Assembly: GCA_963922205.1 (NCBI GenBank)
Contig: CAWUHX010000029.1
Coordinates: 1,612,001 to 1,676,000 of the forward strand
Direction: 5' to 3'
Origin: Romanomermis culicivorax
Taxonomy: Eukaryota; Nematoda; Enoplea; Mermithida; Mermithidae
DNA: 64,000 nt
Positions 25,193 through 35,756 of the stretch are shown in pieces (the stretch's first letter is position 1; each line of letters begins with the position of its first letter). Position numbers and translations under genes: made by a program. Below the pieces are notes generated by a model. That model had not been told where the DNA came from. It made no database searches and was given only the letters and a program-made list of their open reading frames with translations.

Positions 25193-25380
25193 TGAAATGC
25201 TTCTAAATAATTAAAGTGAAAAGCATGTAGGATTTTAGATTTTCACGATTTTCTGATAAACAGGGTATCATATAGGACTGGAAATTTGTGAGCGTACTGA
25301 CCTCACCTTTAACAATTTTTCGAGTGAAAAATTTTACGGTAAGAGCTTTATGTAAACGATTGTGTGACAATAAAATAATG
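25193..25380 (+). repeat. Copy of a dispersed ~210-bp repeat
   Basis: Begins AAATGCTTCTAAATAAT, continues through GGAAATTTGTGAGCGTACTGA and TTTTTCGAGTGAAAAA, and ends with TAAAAGCTTTATGTAAACGA-type sequence. Clear copies in the same orientation lie at 45,325-45,555, 46,797-47,015, 48,450-48,645, 50,968-51,165 and, partly, 49,795-49,920 and 53,195-53,290. A partial inverted copy lies at 38,455-38,540. Confidence 0.65.
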
Positions 25381-25573
25381 TGGTTGTGGTCGCACCTTAC
25401 TTGAACAAATGATTAGAATGAGTGTTGAAATAACAGAGTGATGGAGCGCCAAACTGAGATGGGCGCCAAAGCGGGACGGGCCCAAAGTAAGGCCATACCA
25501 TAAAGGAATGCTGGAAAAGGAATACTAGAAGTTTCACTTATCTACAAAATATGTTATGTACAAAAAACACTAA

Positions 25574-25705
25574 GGGCCCATTTATACTTACCTTTTTCGG
25601 CGGAACGGAACGCAACGGGATACAATCGACGGAATGTAACCGAACGAAAGGGAAATTTTCGTTCCGTTCGGTTCGGTTGAAGGTTACCATCAGTCATTTT
25701 CCGCA
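25574..25705. mobile_element. Truncated MITE, same family as 51,998-52,234
   Basis: Starts after a TAA with GGGCCCATTTATACTTACC and keeps about 130 bp of the GGAACGGAAC / CGTTCCGTTCGG core, then breaks off into an unrelated TTCGGTAT-type repeat (25,715-25,850). No right terminus seen. Confidence 0.6.
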
Positions 25706-26439
25706 AAAAAATGTGTATTCGGGATAACGAGAATCAGTCAACGTGACGAAATAAAAAATAAAATTGCATGTGTTCGGGATACCGAGAATTAATGCATTAT
25801 TCGGTATAACGATACATTCGGTATGCTGATACATTTGGGGGTACCGATACACAAGCCAGTTTCCTCTTTTTCTATATATCCTCTTTTTCATGCTTCAGGC
25901 TTTGTTCGAATTACATTTGACCCAATTGAGGCGGAGCGACGGTTTAACTTCTGATCGAAAATCAGTTTATGATTGATAGTGATTAATTTTGAATACATTT
26001 GTATTAATTGCTGTAAATATCGAAAAAACCGTGCTTTCTGCGATCTACCGTCTAAATGTGATGCCGGTTAATACGTCATCTTTCGGCGATCAATATGCTT
26101 CATGATACAGGTTTGAGAAGGAACCCAATGACACTTTTTCTGGTGGCATCGACCATCCATCTACTTTAAATTTGTTTGCACCTCAATTTTTTGGATTTTT
26201 ATGGTCACCTGTACCCATTTTCCAATGGCTGGAAAGAGAGGCTTTACCGGACTCTGTGGTCACGTGCTCAACTTATATGAGAGGCGCTCTTTGGGTATTT
26301 TTGCCACCTATCGGAGATCACATTCCATAGGCTATAGCTTCTGCCTGACAGAGCAGGATTTTTCGGCTACTTACCCTTAAATAGAATAGGCTTATCACCT
26401 CATTTGCCGCGCCTTATCGCCAAGACACTAACTAGACTG

Positions 26440-26606
26440 AATGGACACCAGCAAGAAGTATAGCAAGCTTGCATTTATCGACCCCGTAAGGGTGAAAGGC
26501 TGTGTCTGCGCAGGCCATCTATCAGAATAATCCGGGTTACTTCCGAGATCGAACCAGCATCTTGAGACCAGTAGTTGGAGGCGATAACCACTAGGACCAA
26601 GATGGT
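26440..26606 (-). repeat. tRNA-derived SINE-like sequence
   Basis: On the minus strand, GGTCCTAGTGGTTATCGC fits a tRNA A box and GGTTCGATCTC fits a B box; they are spaced about 44 nt apart as in a polymerase III promoter. A full cloverleaf does not close well, so this is more likely a tRNA-derived SINE head or tRNA pseudogene than a working tRNA. The body probably extends leftward to about 26,440. Confidence 0.4.
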
Positions 26607-26959
26607 CCCCCTCGAAATCTGCAGCCGGTTCCACGAATATTGCTCTCCGAGAGCCAGTTTAGAGCAGAGACAGAGCCAGTTTTTTGGCTCTGCTGGGACA
26701 GTCTCTCGAGAGACAGCTCTGAGTTGGCTCTGGAAATCCGTTCCACAAGTGTGCTCGCGAGCTTGCTCACGAGAGCCAAAAAGAGAGCACGATTAGAGCA
26801 AAAAGAGAGACAGCGCTGTGATAAAAATTTACGTCATTTCTGACACTTTAGCGCTTCCCTGATGAAGTTTTTATCTCTTTGATTGGTTTAAAGCAATTTT
26901 GCGTGCGTTTCTGTGTTTATGCTAATTTTCTATACGGCTGACTATTTATAAAATAAATA

Positions 26960-28600
26960 GTTTAATTTTTCGATGGAAAATATTGATTTTAGAGCAGAAA
27001 ATGGTGAAAAATGTTAACTTTTAGTTGAAAACTGAGTTTTTAACAAAAAACGGTTAAAAAATCTTGATTTTTAGTAGACCATGCTCATTTTTGAATGGAA
27101 AACGGTCAAAAATGTGAAATTTTTCGCTAGAATATAATGATTTTTGAACGAAAAACAGTTGAAAATATCAACTTTTGCTAGAAAATCGTGACTTTCGAAC
27201 GAAAAATGGTGACAATTGTCAATCTTTGCTGGGAACTATTTAGATTTGGTTAAAAGTGAAAATTTCTCGCGGAATAGGGACATTATTGAACCAGAAAAAA
27301 CGGTCAAAACTATCATTTTTTGGCAGGAACTGGTAATTTCCGAAAAACCGTCAAGAAATTTCTGCAAAAAATTCTGTTTCGGAACAAAAAACGGTCGGAA
27401 ACTTTAGTTTTCGGTGAAAAAAATGGTCTTTTTTGAACATACCTGTAAGAGATCCGACCAGTTGGGGGGGGGGGGGGGTAAACCCCAATTTTGAGGTGGC
27501 GGGCCGAAATTTTCAAAATGTGGGGGGGGGGTCGAAAAAAGTCAAAAAATTTCGAAAATTTTCCCAAGAAATCACTTTTATCTCAATTTTTCCGAGTTTG
27601 GGGGGTGTTGGGTATAGGGTTGATCATGTTGGGGGTGAATAACCCCCCCCCCCCCCAATTACCGGTATTTTTTTGAACATAAAACCCCAGAAAACATCAA
27701 TGTTTCTATGCAAAATATAAATTTTCGTATAAACAACAATCGATAATGTCAGCTTTCTAGTAGAATGGGATCCTTTCTCGAACATAAAACTTTCAAAAAC
27801 GTCAGATTTCGGGTCGAAAATGATAGTTTTTGAACGAGAAGGTCAGAAAAGTTATTTTTCTGGCACTTAATAGTTACATTTCTCTACAAAAATGGTCAAA
27901 AATGTCCCCAAAATTTTAAATCGTATATGCAGTTGTCGACGACTCTCTTCCCCAACTTCCAGTTGTTGACAGGCCGGAAATCGACCAAAAATACATATTT
28001 TTTGGTCGAAAATCACTTTTTTGAGCAAAAAATCCTTTTGGGAGAAATTTTTTTCGGCGCTTAGCGCCGAAATGATGCTCAGTATCATTTTTAAAGTAAA
28101 AATTAATGGATCAAGGGCATGATTTGTCCATGTCAAAAACGCATTTTTGAGCACTGCGTGACCCCCTCGGTTCGGAGCTCTTACAAGTATGCAATCAAAA
28201 AGATCAATTTCCTGGTAAAAATGTTAACTTTTGAAGAAATAAATCAACTAAAATGGCAATTCTTTAGCAGGTAATTCGGGAAAAAACTGTCGAAAATGGT
28301 AAAGTTGTGTTGAAAAATCGTGTTTTCTGAAGCAAAAAAGGTCAAAACGTCAATTTTTTGGGTCGTCGCTTTTTCATGGTTTTTGTAGATTAAAACTACT
28401 TTTTGAAGTGATTTGTGAACTTTTTAGTTCAGAAAAATCGATTTATTTTCTTTATTGTCTCCGTTCCTGAGGTAATTTCTGGCAATCGATGACCCCTTCC
28501 ATAGAAAATGTCGTTTTACTGTGTCTTCGGCGCTCCATTTTTAACAAAAATGTCAATTCTTGAATCTTCAATGCTAAATAAAAAAACAATTTTTTTCTGC
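26960..28600. repeat. Degenerate ~40-bp repeats of TTTTTGAACGAAAAACGGTCA type
   Basis: Repeated, poorly conserved units with TTTGAACGAAAAACGG followed by TCAAAAATGTCAA. The same unit forms the interior of the G/C-homopolymer elements, so this may be an expansion of that interior. Confidence 0.55.
27438..28189. mobile_element. CATACCTGTAAGAG-ended G/C-homopolymer element
   Basis: Left end CATACCTGTAAGAGATCCGA, right end the complement of CATACTTGTAAGAGCTCCGA. Contains long G-runs and C-runs (27,468-27,478 and 27,643-27,657) and the hairpin GGCGCTTAGCGCC near 28,055. Same family as 7,541-7,868. Confidence 0.6.
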
Positions 28601-29015
28601 CCCGCGTAGAAAAAATCGCGAAAGAGAGGCGCTATGAACAACTTAGAACACGAATAATTACTCTACAGCATAACGCAGTCTTAATTTGCGACCCCATACA
28701 TAGTAAAAATGTAAGAGATACTAAACAGAGACAGCCGTAAGCCAGCCCCTAGCAGGCTTACAACTTTTGGCTCTGCTCTTGCTCGCGTGAGCACTTTTTT
28801 TGGTTCGTGGAACCTATTTGGCTCTAAACTGTCTCTTGTAGAGCCATTTCACAGAGCCGCTCTCCAACAGAGTCGGCTCTCAGAGCATCTCTCCGTCAGA
28901 TACAATTTCGCGGAATCCATTTTCTCTCTTTTGTCTCTGGGAGAGCCAAAACAGAGCAAAAATCGAGAGACAGAGCAAATTTTCGCGTGAGAGACACTTT
29001 CTTGGAACCGGCTGC

Positions 29016-29996
29016 TGATATTTCAGTAGGTTCTAGTGCTTTGAATCATGGCGTCATTTACGTCGTATAAACTCTTGTCGTGACTTTTACTGGTAATTTC
29101 TTTGTACTGATGAGGAGGGCTAAGACGAAAGCCAACTTTACCAAATTTTGCTGCTTTACACTATAGACAACGGCATTCCTGGTGACGTGCTCATTGTTGT
29201 TCAAACCTGTAGTCCTGATGCCAGCATTTTCTGTATGGTCTTTAAAATTTGGGGAAAAATGATCAGCGTTCAGCTTCGTATCAGAAATCATACTCCAGAG
29301 CCCATCTTCACCCATGCATATAAACCCTCAAAAAAAAGAATCGAAAAAATTGTTATCCTGTGAACATTTTTGCTAGAGCCGCGTCTCATAGGCTATCTTA
29401 TCGTGACTTATTTTGTCTGGTAAGCGCCGTATTTGAGTAATCGTTTTTCGGAAAAAAGTCAGCTGAGTTTCGGCAGTATGAATTTCGATATATTCCTCAA
29501 ACCATATTGTGTCTCGCCAAATCTGTGTCAAAACTTATGAACAGAGCCCTGGTGCTTCTAGATGTTTCAAAGAGATCGGTCGTCAAGATTTGAGACACTT
29601 TGTCTCAGGCGGTCATTTGGCTGGACAGTCATCGATTGTTATCATTATTGCGCCCGATTCCACGTTTCAGGACATTTTGAGTTTTAATTTGGAAAACTGG
29701 AATGCAATAAAGAAGAATTACAAATTTTGTAGTTCAGCTGTTTACACTACATACCATTCTTGCATTCTAGTTTTAAATATTCCAGTCGGACGGATCGGTC
29801 CTGTGTTACTGTTTCTACGTCGTATCGTTTCCGTTTTCGGTGCGGTTCCATCCTCGTCGTATAGATTGGAGGCTTTTGTCACGTGAGCATCCATTTTTTC
29901 TTACCATTTCCCCGACTAGTTGAAAAAACAAACTCACGCCATTGATGAACATTATATCTACCCGAAGAACGAAAAATAGTATATAGAAAGAAGAAA
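29016..29996. other. Intergenic, nothing recognised
   Basis: Upstream flank of the YGTMM-repeat gene. Open frames of 85-125 codons exist on both strands but show no domain, no splice support and ordinary low-complexity composition. A TATATAG lies about 20 bp before the ATG at 29,997. Confidence 0.4.
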
Positions 29997-31737
29997 ATGG
30001 GCGTCATTCGATCGCGGAATTTCTTCGAAAATTTCGTTAAAGACGATTTTTTCAAAGATCGCGATGATCGTCGTTTGATTTTGAACTTCCTCATCATTTT
30101 ATTCGTTTTTTTTACGACGATACTTTCCATTTTATTTTGTTGTGGAGGGAAGAAAAAAGTTTCCGAACCGGAAAAGGGTAAGAAAGTTTCTGGTGTAAGT
30201 GAAACTACAGTCTTTTGGCCACAGTGAGGCAGCATGAAGTGTTAGCAATAATTTTCTTGTTGACGTCAAACTGACACGAAATCAAATCTGAATCTAGACA
30301 TGATACGTCGTTTTTCTGCAGAAGAATCGGTCAAAGAGAGGAGAAATCGAGAAAGCGATAAAAAAGAAAAAGAAAAGCCTGAGCCGCCCACCAAAATTCC
30401 GGTTAAACGTCGATCACCACCGCCAACGGCGCTCAAAGATAAGAAAAAAGAACAAGTTCAACCCAGTCTACCGTCGACCAAAGAATCTAAAGCACCAACG
30501 GACAGAAAAGCAAAAACGGCAGCCGAAAAAACGTAACCTTTTTCTTTTCTTTTCTTTTCTTTTCTTTTCTTTTCTTTTCTTTTCTTTTCTTTTCTTTTCT
30601 TTTCTTTTCTTTTCTTTTCTTTTCTTTTCTTTTCTTTTCTTTTCTTTTCTTTTCTTTTCTTTTCTTTTCTTTTCTTTTCTTTTCTTTTCTTTTCTTTTCT
30701 TTTCTTTTCTTTTCTTTTCTTTTCTTTTCTTTTCTTTTCTTTTCTTTTCTTTTCTTTTCTTTTCTTTTCTTTTCTTTTCTTTTCTTTTCTTTTCTTTTCT
30801 TTTCTTTTCTTTTCTTTTCTTTTCTTTTCTTTTCTTTTCTTTTCTTTTCTTTTCTTTTCTTTTCTTTTCTTTTCTTTTCTTTTCTTTTCTTTTCTTTTCT
30901 TTTCTTTTCTTTTCTTTTCTTTTCTTTTCTTTTCTTTTCTTTTCTTTTCTTTTCTTTTCTTTTCTTTTCTTTTCTTTTCTTTTCTTTTCTTTTCTTTTCT
31001 TTTCTTTTCTTTTCTTTTTTTCTTTTCTTTTCTTTTCTTTTCTTTTCTTTTCTTTTCTTTTCTTTTCTTTTCTTTTCTTTTCTTTTCTTTTCTTTTCTTT
31101 TCTTTTCTTTTCTTTTCTTTTCTTTTCTTTTCTTAGTAAGCCCAAGAAAGAACCGGTCAAAGATGACAAAGTGGCCGCTGGTCAATACGGCACGATGATG
31201 GGCATTGAGGGCAAAATGGTCGCCTCACAACGCGATAAAAAAGACGCCGCGGTTGCATCGGCGGCCAAAAAAGTAGCAGCAGTTCCGGCCGTCTCGGCGG
31301 TCAAGAAAGAAACGCCGGCCGATAAGAAAGAAACGTCGACAGCTAAAAAAATTGTGGACGGGGGCGTCGATAAAGTCGCCGCTGGCCAGTACGGTACTAT
31401 GATGGGCGTCGACGCCAAGATGGTTGCTTCGCAACGTGGAAATAAGAAAAACGGTGACGCGACGGCGCCCAAAGCATCGCCGGCGGCGGACACTCCCAAA
31501 GCGGACGGCGCCGCCGAGCCGGCCAAAAAAGAAGAAAAAGCGGCCGAAAATCTTTACGGCACTATGATGGCCGTGACGCCGGGAGCCTTGAAAGCGTCGG
31601 TGGTCAAAAAAGAGATAGCCCCAGCGGTCGCCGCCGACGCCGCGCCGCCGGCCAAAGCTGTCGAAAAAGTGGACGCCAACGCTTACGGTACTATGATGGG
31701 TGTGGAAGGCAAAATGACCGACTCAAAAGCTAAATAA
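29997..31737 (+). CDS. Single-pass membrane protein with four YGTMM repeats, three exons
   Basis: Exons 29,997-30,177, 30,322-30,532 and 31,137-31,737 join with GT-AG junctions in matching phases (1, then 2), giving 330 aa. Residues 1-26 are charged. About 27-49 form one hydrophobic transmembrane helix ending in a Cys pair. A long Lys/Pro/Glu and Ala/Lys-rich tail follows. In exon 3 the motif YGTMM occurs at about residues 148, 216, 271 and 314; the full repeat is close to GQYGTMMGVEGKMVASQR, and the last copy sits at the C-terminus. By the positive-inside rule the tail could be cytosolic, but charges flank both sides. I do not recognise the family; the repeats are not a textbook calponin repeat, though they share Q-x-G-T and A-S-Q elements. 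Intron 2 is nearly all (TTTTC)n, so the repeat itself supplies the polypyrimidine tract. Exon 3 is much GC-richer than its surroundings. Confidence 0.75.
30537..31134. repeat. (TTTTC)n microsatellite of about 119 units
   Basis: Almost uninterrupted pentanucleotide array with one slip near 31,016. It occupies practically the whole second intron of the YGTMM-repeat gene: donor ACGTAACC at 30,531 and acceptor TTAG at 31,136 abut it. Confidence 0.98.
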
Positions 31738-32090
31738 TTGGCCAAACTATATGCGTTGGAGGATGGTCGATATTCGAGCGAGAACTGTGTTCGCCTAACT
31801 GATCAGTAATCATCTAATATTATTGGTGATCTCAAACTATGCATGTATGCACAATACTAATAATCGTGATAAAAATCGATCTTATCTTCAACGATGACTG
31901 ATTCATGATCCTCGCAAATCATTCACGTGGAAAAAACGACATATGATGTCAACATTTTACTCTAATTATTTTGATAGAACTGACTATAGTTTGTTCTCTA
32001 GAATAACTAATAGGTGCTCGATTATATATGGTTCCTTCACATAATTTTCACTTATTCTAAAGTTAAAAGTGGAAAAAATCTGAGCTGGTT
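31738..32090. other. 3' flank of the YGTMM-repeat gene
   Basis: AT-rich, no ORF or repeat recognised. Confidence 0.4.
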
Positions 32091-32255
32091 ATGATAAGCG
32101 AGAAAATCGCGAACTTTTTTGTATGTTTTGTGCGCAAAAAAGTTGGCGAGTATCTCGAGCTCGGGATCGTACTATTTATGGCAATTGGACCCTGCATTGC
32201 CATCACAGTTGTTTGCGCATTGCTATTTTTTCATTTAAAAATTGCTAAAGGTTAA
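32091..32255 (+). CDS. Possible 54-aa membrane microprotein or first exon
   Basis: ATG at 32,091 opens a 54-codon frame ending TAA at 32,253-32,255. A charged start (MISEKIANFF...VRKKVGEY) is followed by about 23 hydrophobic residues and a short basic end (HLKIAK). The codon before the stop can instead be cut by a donor, AAAG|GTTAAT, in phase 1. That is the same phase and the same layout (about 25 charged residues, one membrane helix, basic end) as exon 1 of the gene 350 bp upstream, so this could be the first exon of a diverged tandem copy. No second exon was found. Confidence 0.35.
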   Translation: MISEKIANFFVCFVRKKVGEYLELGIVLFMAIGPCIAITVVCALLFFHLKIAKG

Positions 32256-33127
32256 TTGAGTAATTTTCAGTCCCATGTGACTTATGGTAGCAGAAAATCG
32301 TAGAAACATGAAATATAAAAATCGTAGTGTATTTGCTTTCCACTTTTATAATTTATAAGTACTTTAAGAAAAATTGACTTATCAATCTTCCTGTGGTCAA
32401 TATCATTGGTTTCGAGATGAAATTATCAACCAAAATGTTGGTGCAGATTATGGTTCAGAATATTCAATGGACTGACTGTTTCGAAATGTATTGCGGGCCT
32501 TGCGGAAACGGTCCAAGTTTTGGATCTATAGTCCATTTTTTTGAAATTCTTGTAACCGCAAAAAGATGAAATGAAGTATACATTGTTTCTTCAATCGCCG
32601 CGCGTGAGCATACTATACTGTATTACGGGAAAAAACCAGGTAATCGAAGTTATTGACGAAATTTAAGGCTATTTGTTGGGAAAGAAGTTGGAAATTAGAA
32701 AAAAAATTTCGCACATAGTTCTCCTTTAGGCCCATATGCCAGAAGGTGGAGTAGAATAATCCACGGAATAGCCTATTCCGAGGAATAGCCACTCCTCGGA
32801 ATAGGCTAATCCACGGAATAGCTAATCCCCGGAATAGGCTACTCCGTGGATTTTTTTTTCGGTATTCCAGAAAGTGGAATAGTGGCGGAGTTCATAATCC
32901 GTGGATTAAACAGTGGAGTAGTGACAAAAAGACAAGAAAAAAATTTGTCACATTTTTCACAATGGATTTCTGCTGTTCTTCCTGGGTTTATCGATTTTAT
33001 TACTTTTCTCTGCAAGACCACTTTATCGACCTTTTCTCTGCAAGACCACACTTTACCAAATTTATCGGTTTTTTCTGCTTTCATTACATAACTTTTTGCT
33101 AAATCTTCATAATTTGAAACTTGTGAA

Positions 33128-34910
33128 ATGAGCAACAAAAAACGAGGTGATAATTTTTCGGAGCTTGAAATTAATCTTCTAATGGAATCTGTCAAGAGTC
33201 GAAAAAACGTCATCAAAGGTAAAAAAACGGACAGCTCGGCTAACAGGTCAAAAAAATCGGCATGGGTCAGCATCGAGAAAGACATCCGAGAAAATCCGGA
33301 ATGCCTAGAGAGGAATGTCGAACAACTGATGGCAAAATGGAAAGGTTTGAAAAAAAGTAAGCAATGCGACATTTAATCAGACAGTATTCCTTGCAAAAAC
33401 TCATACCATACTCGGTGTATAAGTAATGACACATTTATGAGAAAAATCTTGTAATGATCATTCGGCGTTTTGCCATTCCCTGAACATTAGGCTGATCTGG
33501 ACCTGCTGGATCACTGACGTCCAGTTGATCCTGATGCACATCTTCTTCAAAATCATTCTGTTGTAAGGCGAGATTGTGTAAGACACAACAGGCTACTATA
33601 ATAACTCCACATCGTTGTGGACTGAACCTAAGCTTATATGATAAACAGGGGGACCGACGTTTTAAAATTCCATTGACGCGTTCGATTACCATTCTGGTAG
33701 AGGAATGCACATGATTATACCGTAATTCGGCCTGAGATTGAGGATTTGCCACTGGTGTCAGCAAATATCACAGACATGGATATCCTCTATCGCCGAGGAT
33801 GTGATAACGCGATGGCATATCTTCCAGTTTGTCCTTGAGAACAGATTCATTGAAAATTCTTGAATCATGTGTGTTGCCTTTCCAGCTGGCGACAACGTTT
33901 CGAATCTTCGTGTTATGGTCACACATTAGTTGAACATTTATGGAAAAAATACCTTCATGGTTTCTGTAGAGCTCACCATCGTTTCCACCAGGATTAGCTA
34001 TCGGAACGTGTGTACCATCGACTGCACCTGTAGCTCCCGGAAATCCTGTTCGGGTATGAAAGGCAATTGAAGCCTGCTGTAACGCAATCAAGTTTGGAAA
34101 GCTAATGTAGTTGTTTTTCAAAGCTGCGATTTTGCTGCATACTGTATGAATGCTACGTGAGGCACTTGACTGGCTAACAAAATGAATATCACCATACTCT
34201 CGTTGAAACTCACCACTTGCCAAGTATCGTAATGCAAGGAATACCTGTCAAATAAAATTATGCTAAGCCTTTTATTGCTTCAACTTGTAATACTAGAATG
34301 CCAAAGACACAATTAGTGCCCATCTGAAGTACCAGTCTGGTACTGGTGGGGGACCTGCTCCACCGGAATTGAAAGAGATGGTTAAAGAAATATGGGATAT
34401 GTTGCCTGGCCAATTCGAAAGGATTCCCAACAAATACGATGACGACGCAGGATTATTAACTGGTACAGAAATCTTACCTTTATCATGAATGGATATGATT
34501 GGATTTTCTTAAGGAGCACGGAAAACTTTAGATTCGAATGTCCTAAGTGACTTTTCTCAAGATTTTGAAGTTGAAGGTGAAACAATAGTATCTGCTGACC
34601 AATCAGTCGACTATGAACCACATCCAAAAGAGCAAAAGCTTATTCCTCCACCAAAATAACCATTCCGAAGCAAATGACCTTCCTTAACGATGACTTGAAG
34701 AAAGTCATTCTAGAAATAACCAAGAAAAACTTGGTAGAAGAACATGAACTATGAATCAAATTCATGAAAGAAGAACATGATTTGAGAATGATAGCTATAT
34801 GCCAGGAAATAGTTGCCTCCCAGAACAAGAGCAACTACTTTCTTCAAAAAGCAATTCAGAATAAAAAGCAATCAGTATGTAAAACAGAAAATTGCTCATT
34901 TGATCATCTA
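33128..34910 (+). pseudogene. Harbinger Myb/SANT-like DNA-binding protein, interrupted
   Basis: Exon 1 (33,128-33,356) encodes about 76 residues: NFSELEINLLMESVKSRK, then WVSIEKDI and a final QLMAKWKGLKK, the Myb/SANT-like fold with its spaced tryptophans. Exon 2 begins at 34,297 with NAKDTISAHLKYQSG then TGGGPAPPEL, the usual continuation. A coiled-coil-like charged tail follows to about 34,900. As written the exon 1 donor (seven A then GTAAGC) is phase 1 while exon 2 needs phase 0, a one-base discrepancy in an A-run, and later stops break the tail. In the superfamily this protein binds the transposon ends and works with the transposase in the nucleus. Confidence 0.7.
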
Positions 34911-35255
34911 CTATTTTGAAATTTCAGATTTTGGATCAACCTCAAGGATCTGCAAGTGGACTGTTTGACGCACCGAAAATCACTTATCTTGATCAGAATT
35001 TTTTTTTCGTACTTTCATATCCGGTGTCAGGCTTCCATGCCGCTTTGTTGAATTTTCTGTTTCGTTATGCAAAATTCCTATCAATTCACGCACTGTTGCT
35101 TTATTAAATCGATATCGTAGTCGGAAGTCAAAATCACCATACATTTCGAATGGATCTGATCTTCGAAAAAGAACTCGTGGAATGTTGTTTGCATGTTCGT
35201 TTTTCTCGTCCAAATTTCCCAAAAAATCGATGAAATCAACAACTTCCATAGTCAT
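33435..35255 (-). pseudogene. HARBI1-type DDE transposase, two exons, one in-frame stop
   Basis: Exon 1 is 35,013-35,255 and exon 2 is 33,435-34,244; the splice (AAA|GTACGA to TTGACAG|GTATTC) is in phase 0 and restores a conserved F-L-A-L-R-Y-L segment. Residues in order: an N-terminal helical region with RRSDPFEM and FNKATVREL, then the DDE core with D in GAVDGTHVPI, D in ILGDRGYP and E in MVIERVNGILKRR, then CCVLHNLAL. Length of about 350 codons is normal for HARBI1. A single TGA at 33,768-33,770, just after GDRGYPCL, interrupts it; family members usually have another residue there. The enzyme would cut the element out and paste it at TTA/TAA sites. Whether this copy is active depends on that one codon being real. 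Confidence 0.88.
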
Positions 35256-35756
35256 AGCACTATAAGAGCAATCTTACTCCACCGACTAATCCTGCCTGGT
35301 GCAGGTGAAGAAAAAGACAAGAAAAAACGATTTTTTTACCCCACTGTTTGTTCTACTCTTCTTTATGGCATGCCGAAAAAAGATATTCCACGGATTACTC
35401 CGCCGTTTATTCCGTGGATTAGCCTATTCCACTTTCTGGCATACCGATTTTTTCTACTCTACTCTTCTCTTTACTCCTCTTTCTGGAATGCCAACTTGAG
35501 ATATTCGGGGGAATAATCCACGGTTTATTCTATGGATTAAGCTACTCCACCTTCTGGCGTACGGGCCTTAATGAAAATAGTTCGGGAAGATCGTGATACA
35601 ATTGGTGCGCTTTGGATAGTTGAAATCTGAAAATCCAGCGTATCGCACCGCAGCGCTGGTCATTTGCATAGCTTTTTCTGCGCCGAGCGAATATTTTTTT
35701 TAGCCACGCGAAATTTTTTTTGGACATTTCTCGCGGCGGACGGAAATTATTTTTAA

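Larger units (their letters stand above)
26621..29015. mobile_element. Inverted-repeat element with GAGAGCC-rich arms, ~2.4 kb
   Basis: Left arm (26,621-26,830) starts GCAGCCGGTTCCACGAA and right arm (28,735-29,015) ends with the complement of GCAGCCGGTTCCAAGAA. Both arms are dense in AGAGCC/GGCTCT, AGAGAC and GCTCGCG motifs. The interior (26,960-28,600) is low-complexity repeat sequence carrying a second element at 27,438-28,189. No coding sequence. It may instead be two separate MITEs in opposite orientation; no clear target-site duplication. Confidence 0.5.
32729..35567. mobile_element. PIF/Harbinger transposon, full length, 2,839 bp
   Basis: Terminal inverted repeats start GGCCCATATGCCAGAAGGTG (left) and GGCCCGTACGCCAGAAGGTG (right, complemented). 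Target-site duplication TTA at 32,726-32,728 and 35,568-35,570. Subterminal regions repeat TATTCCGTGGATTA-type units. It carries both genes usual for the superfamily: a HARBI1-type transposase on the minus strand and a Myb/SANT-like protein on the plus strand, overlapping head to head. Confidence 0.95.

Noticed and set aside
30468..31185. Minus-strand open frames of Lys-Glu-Lys-Arg repeats over 230 codons
   Set aside because: Pure translation of the (TTTTC)n microsatellite, which is an intron on the other strand.
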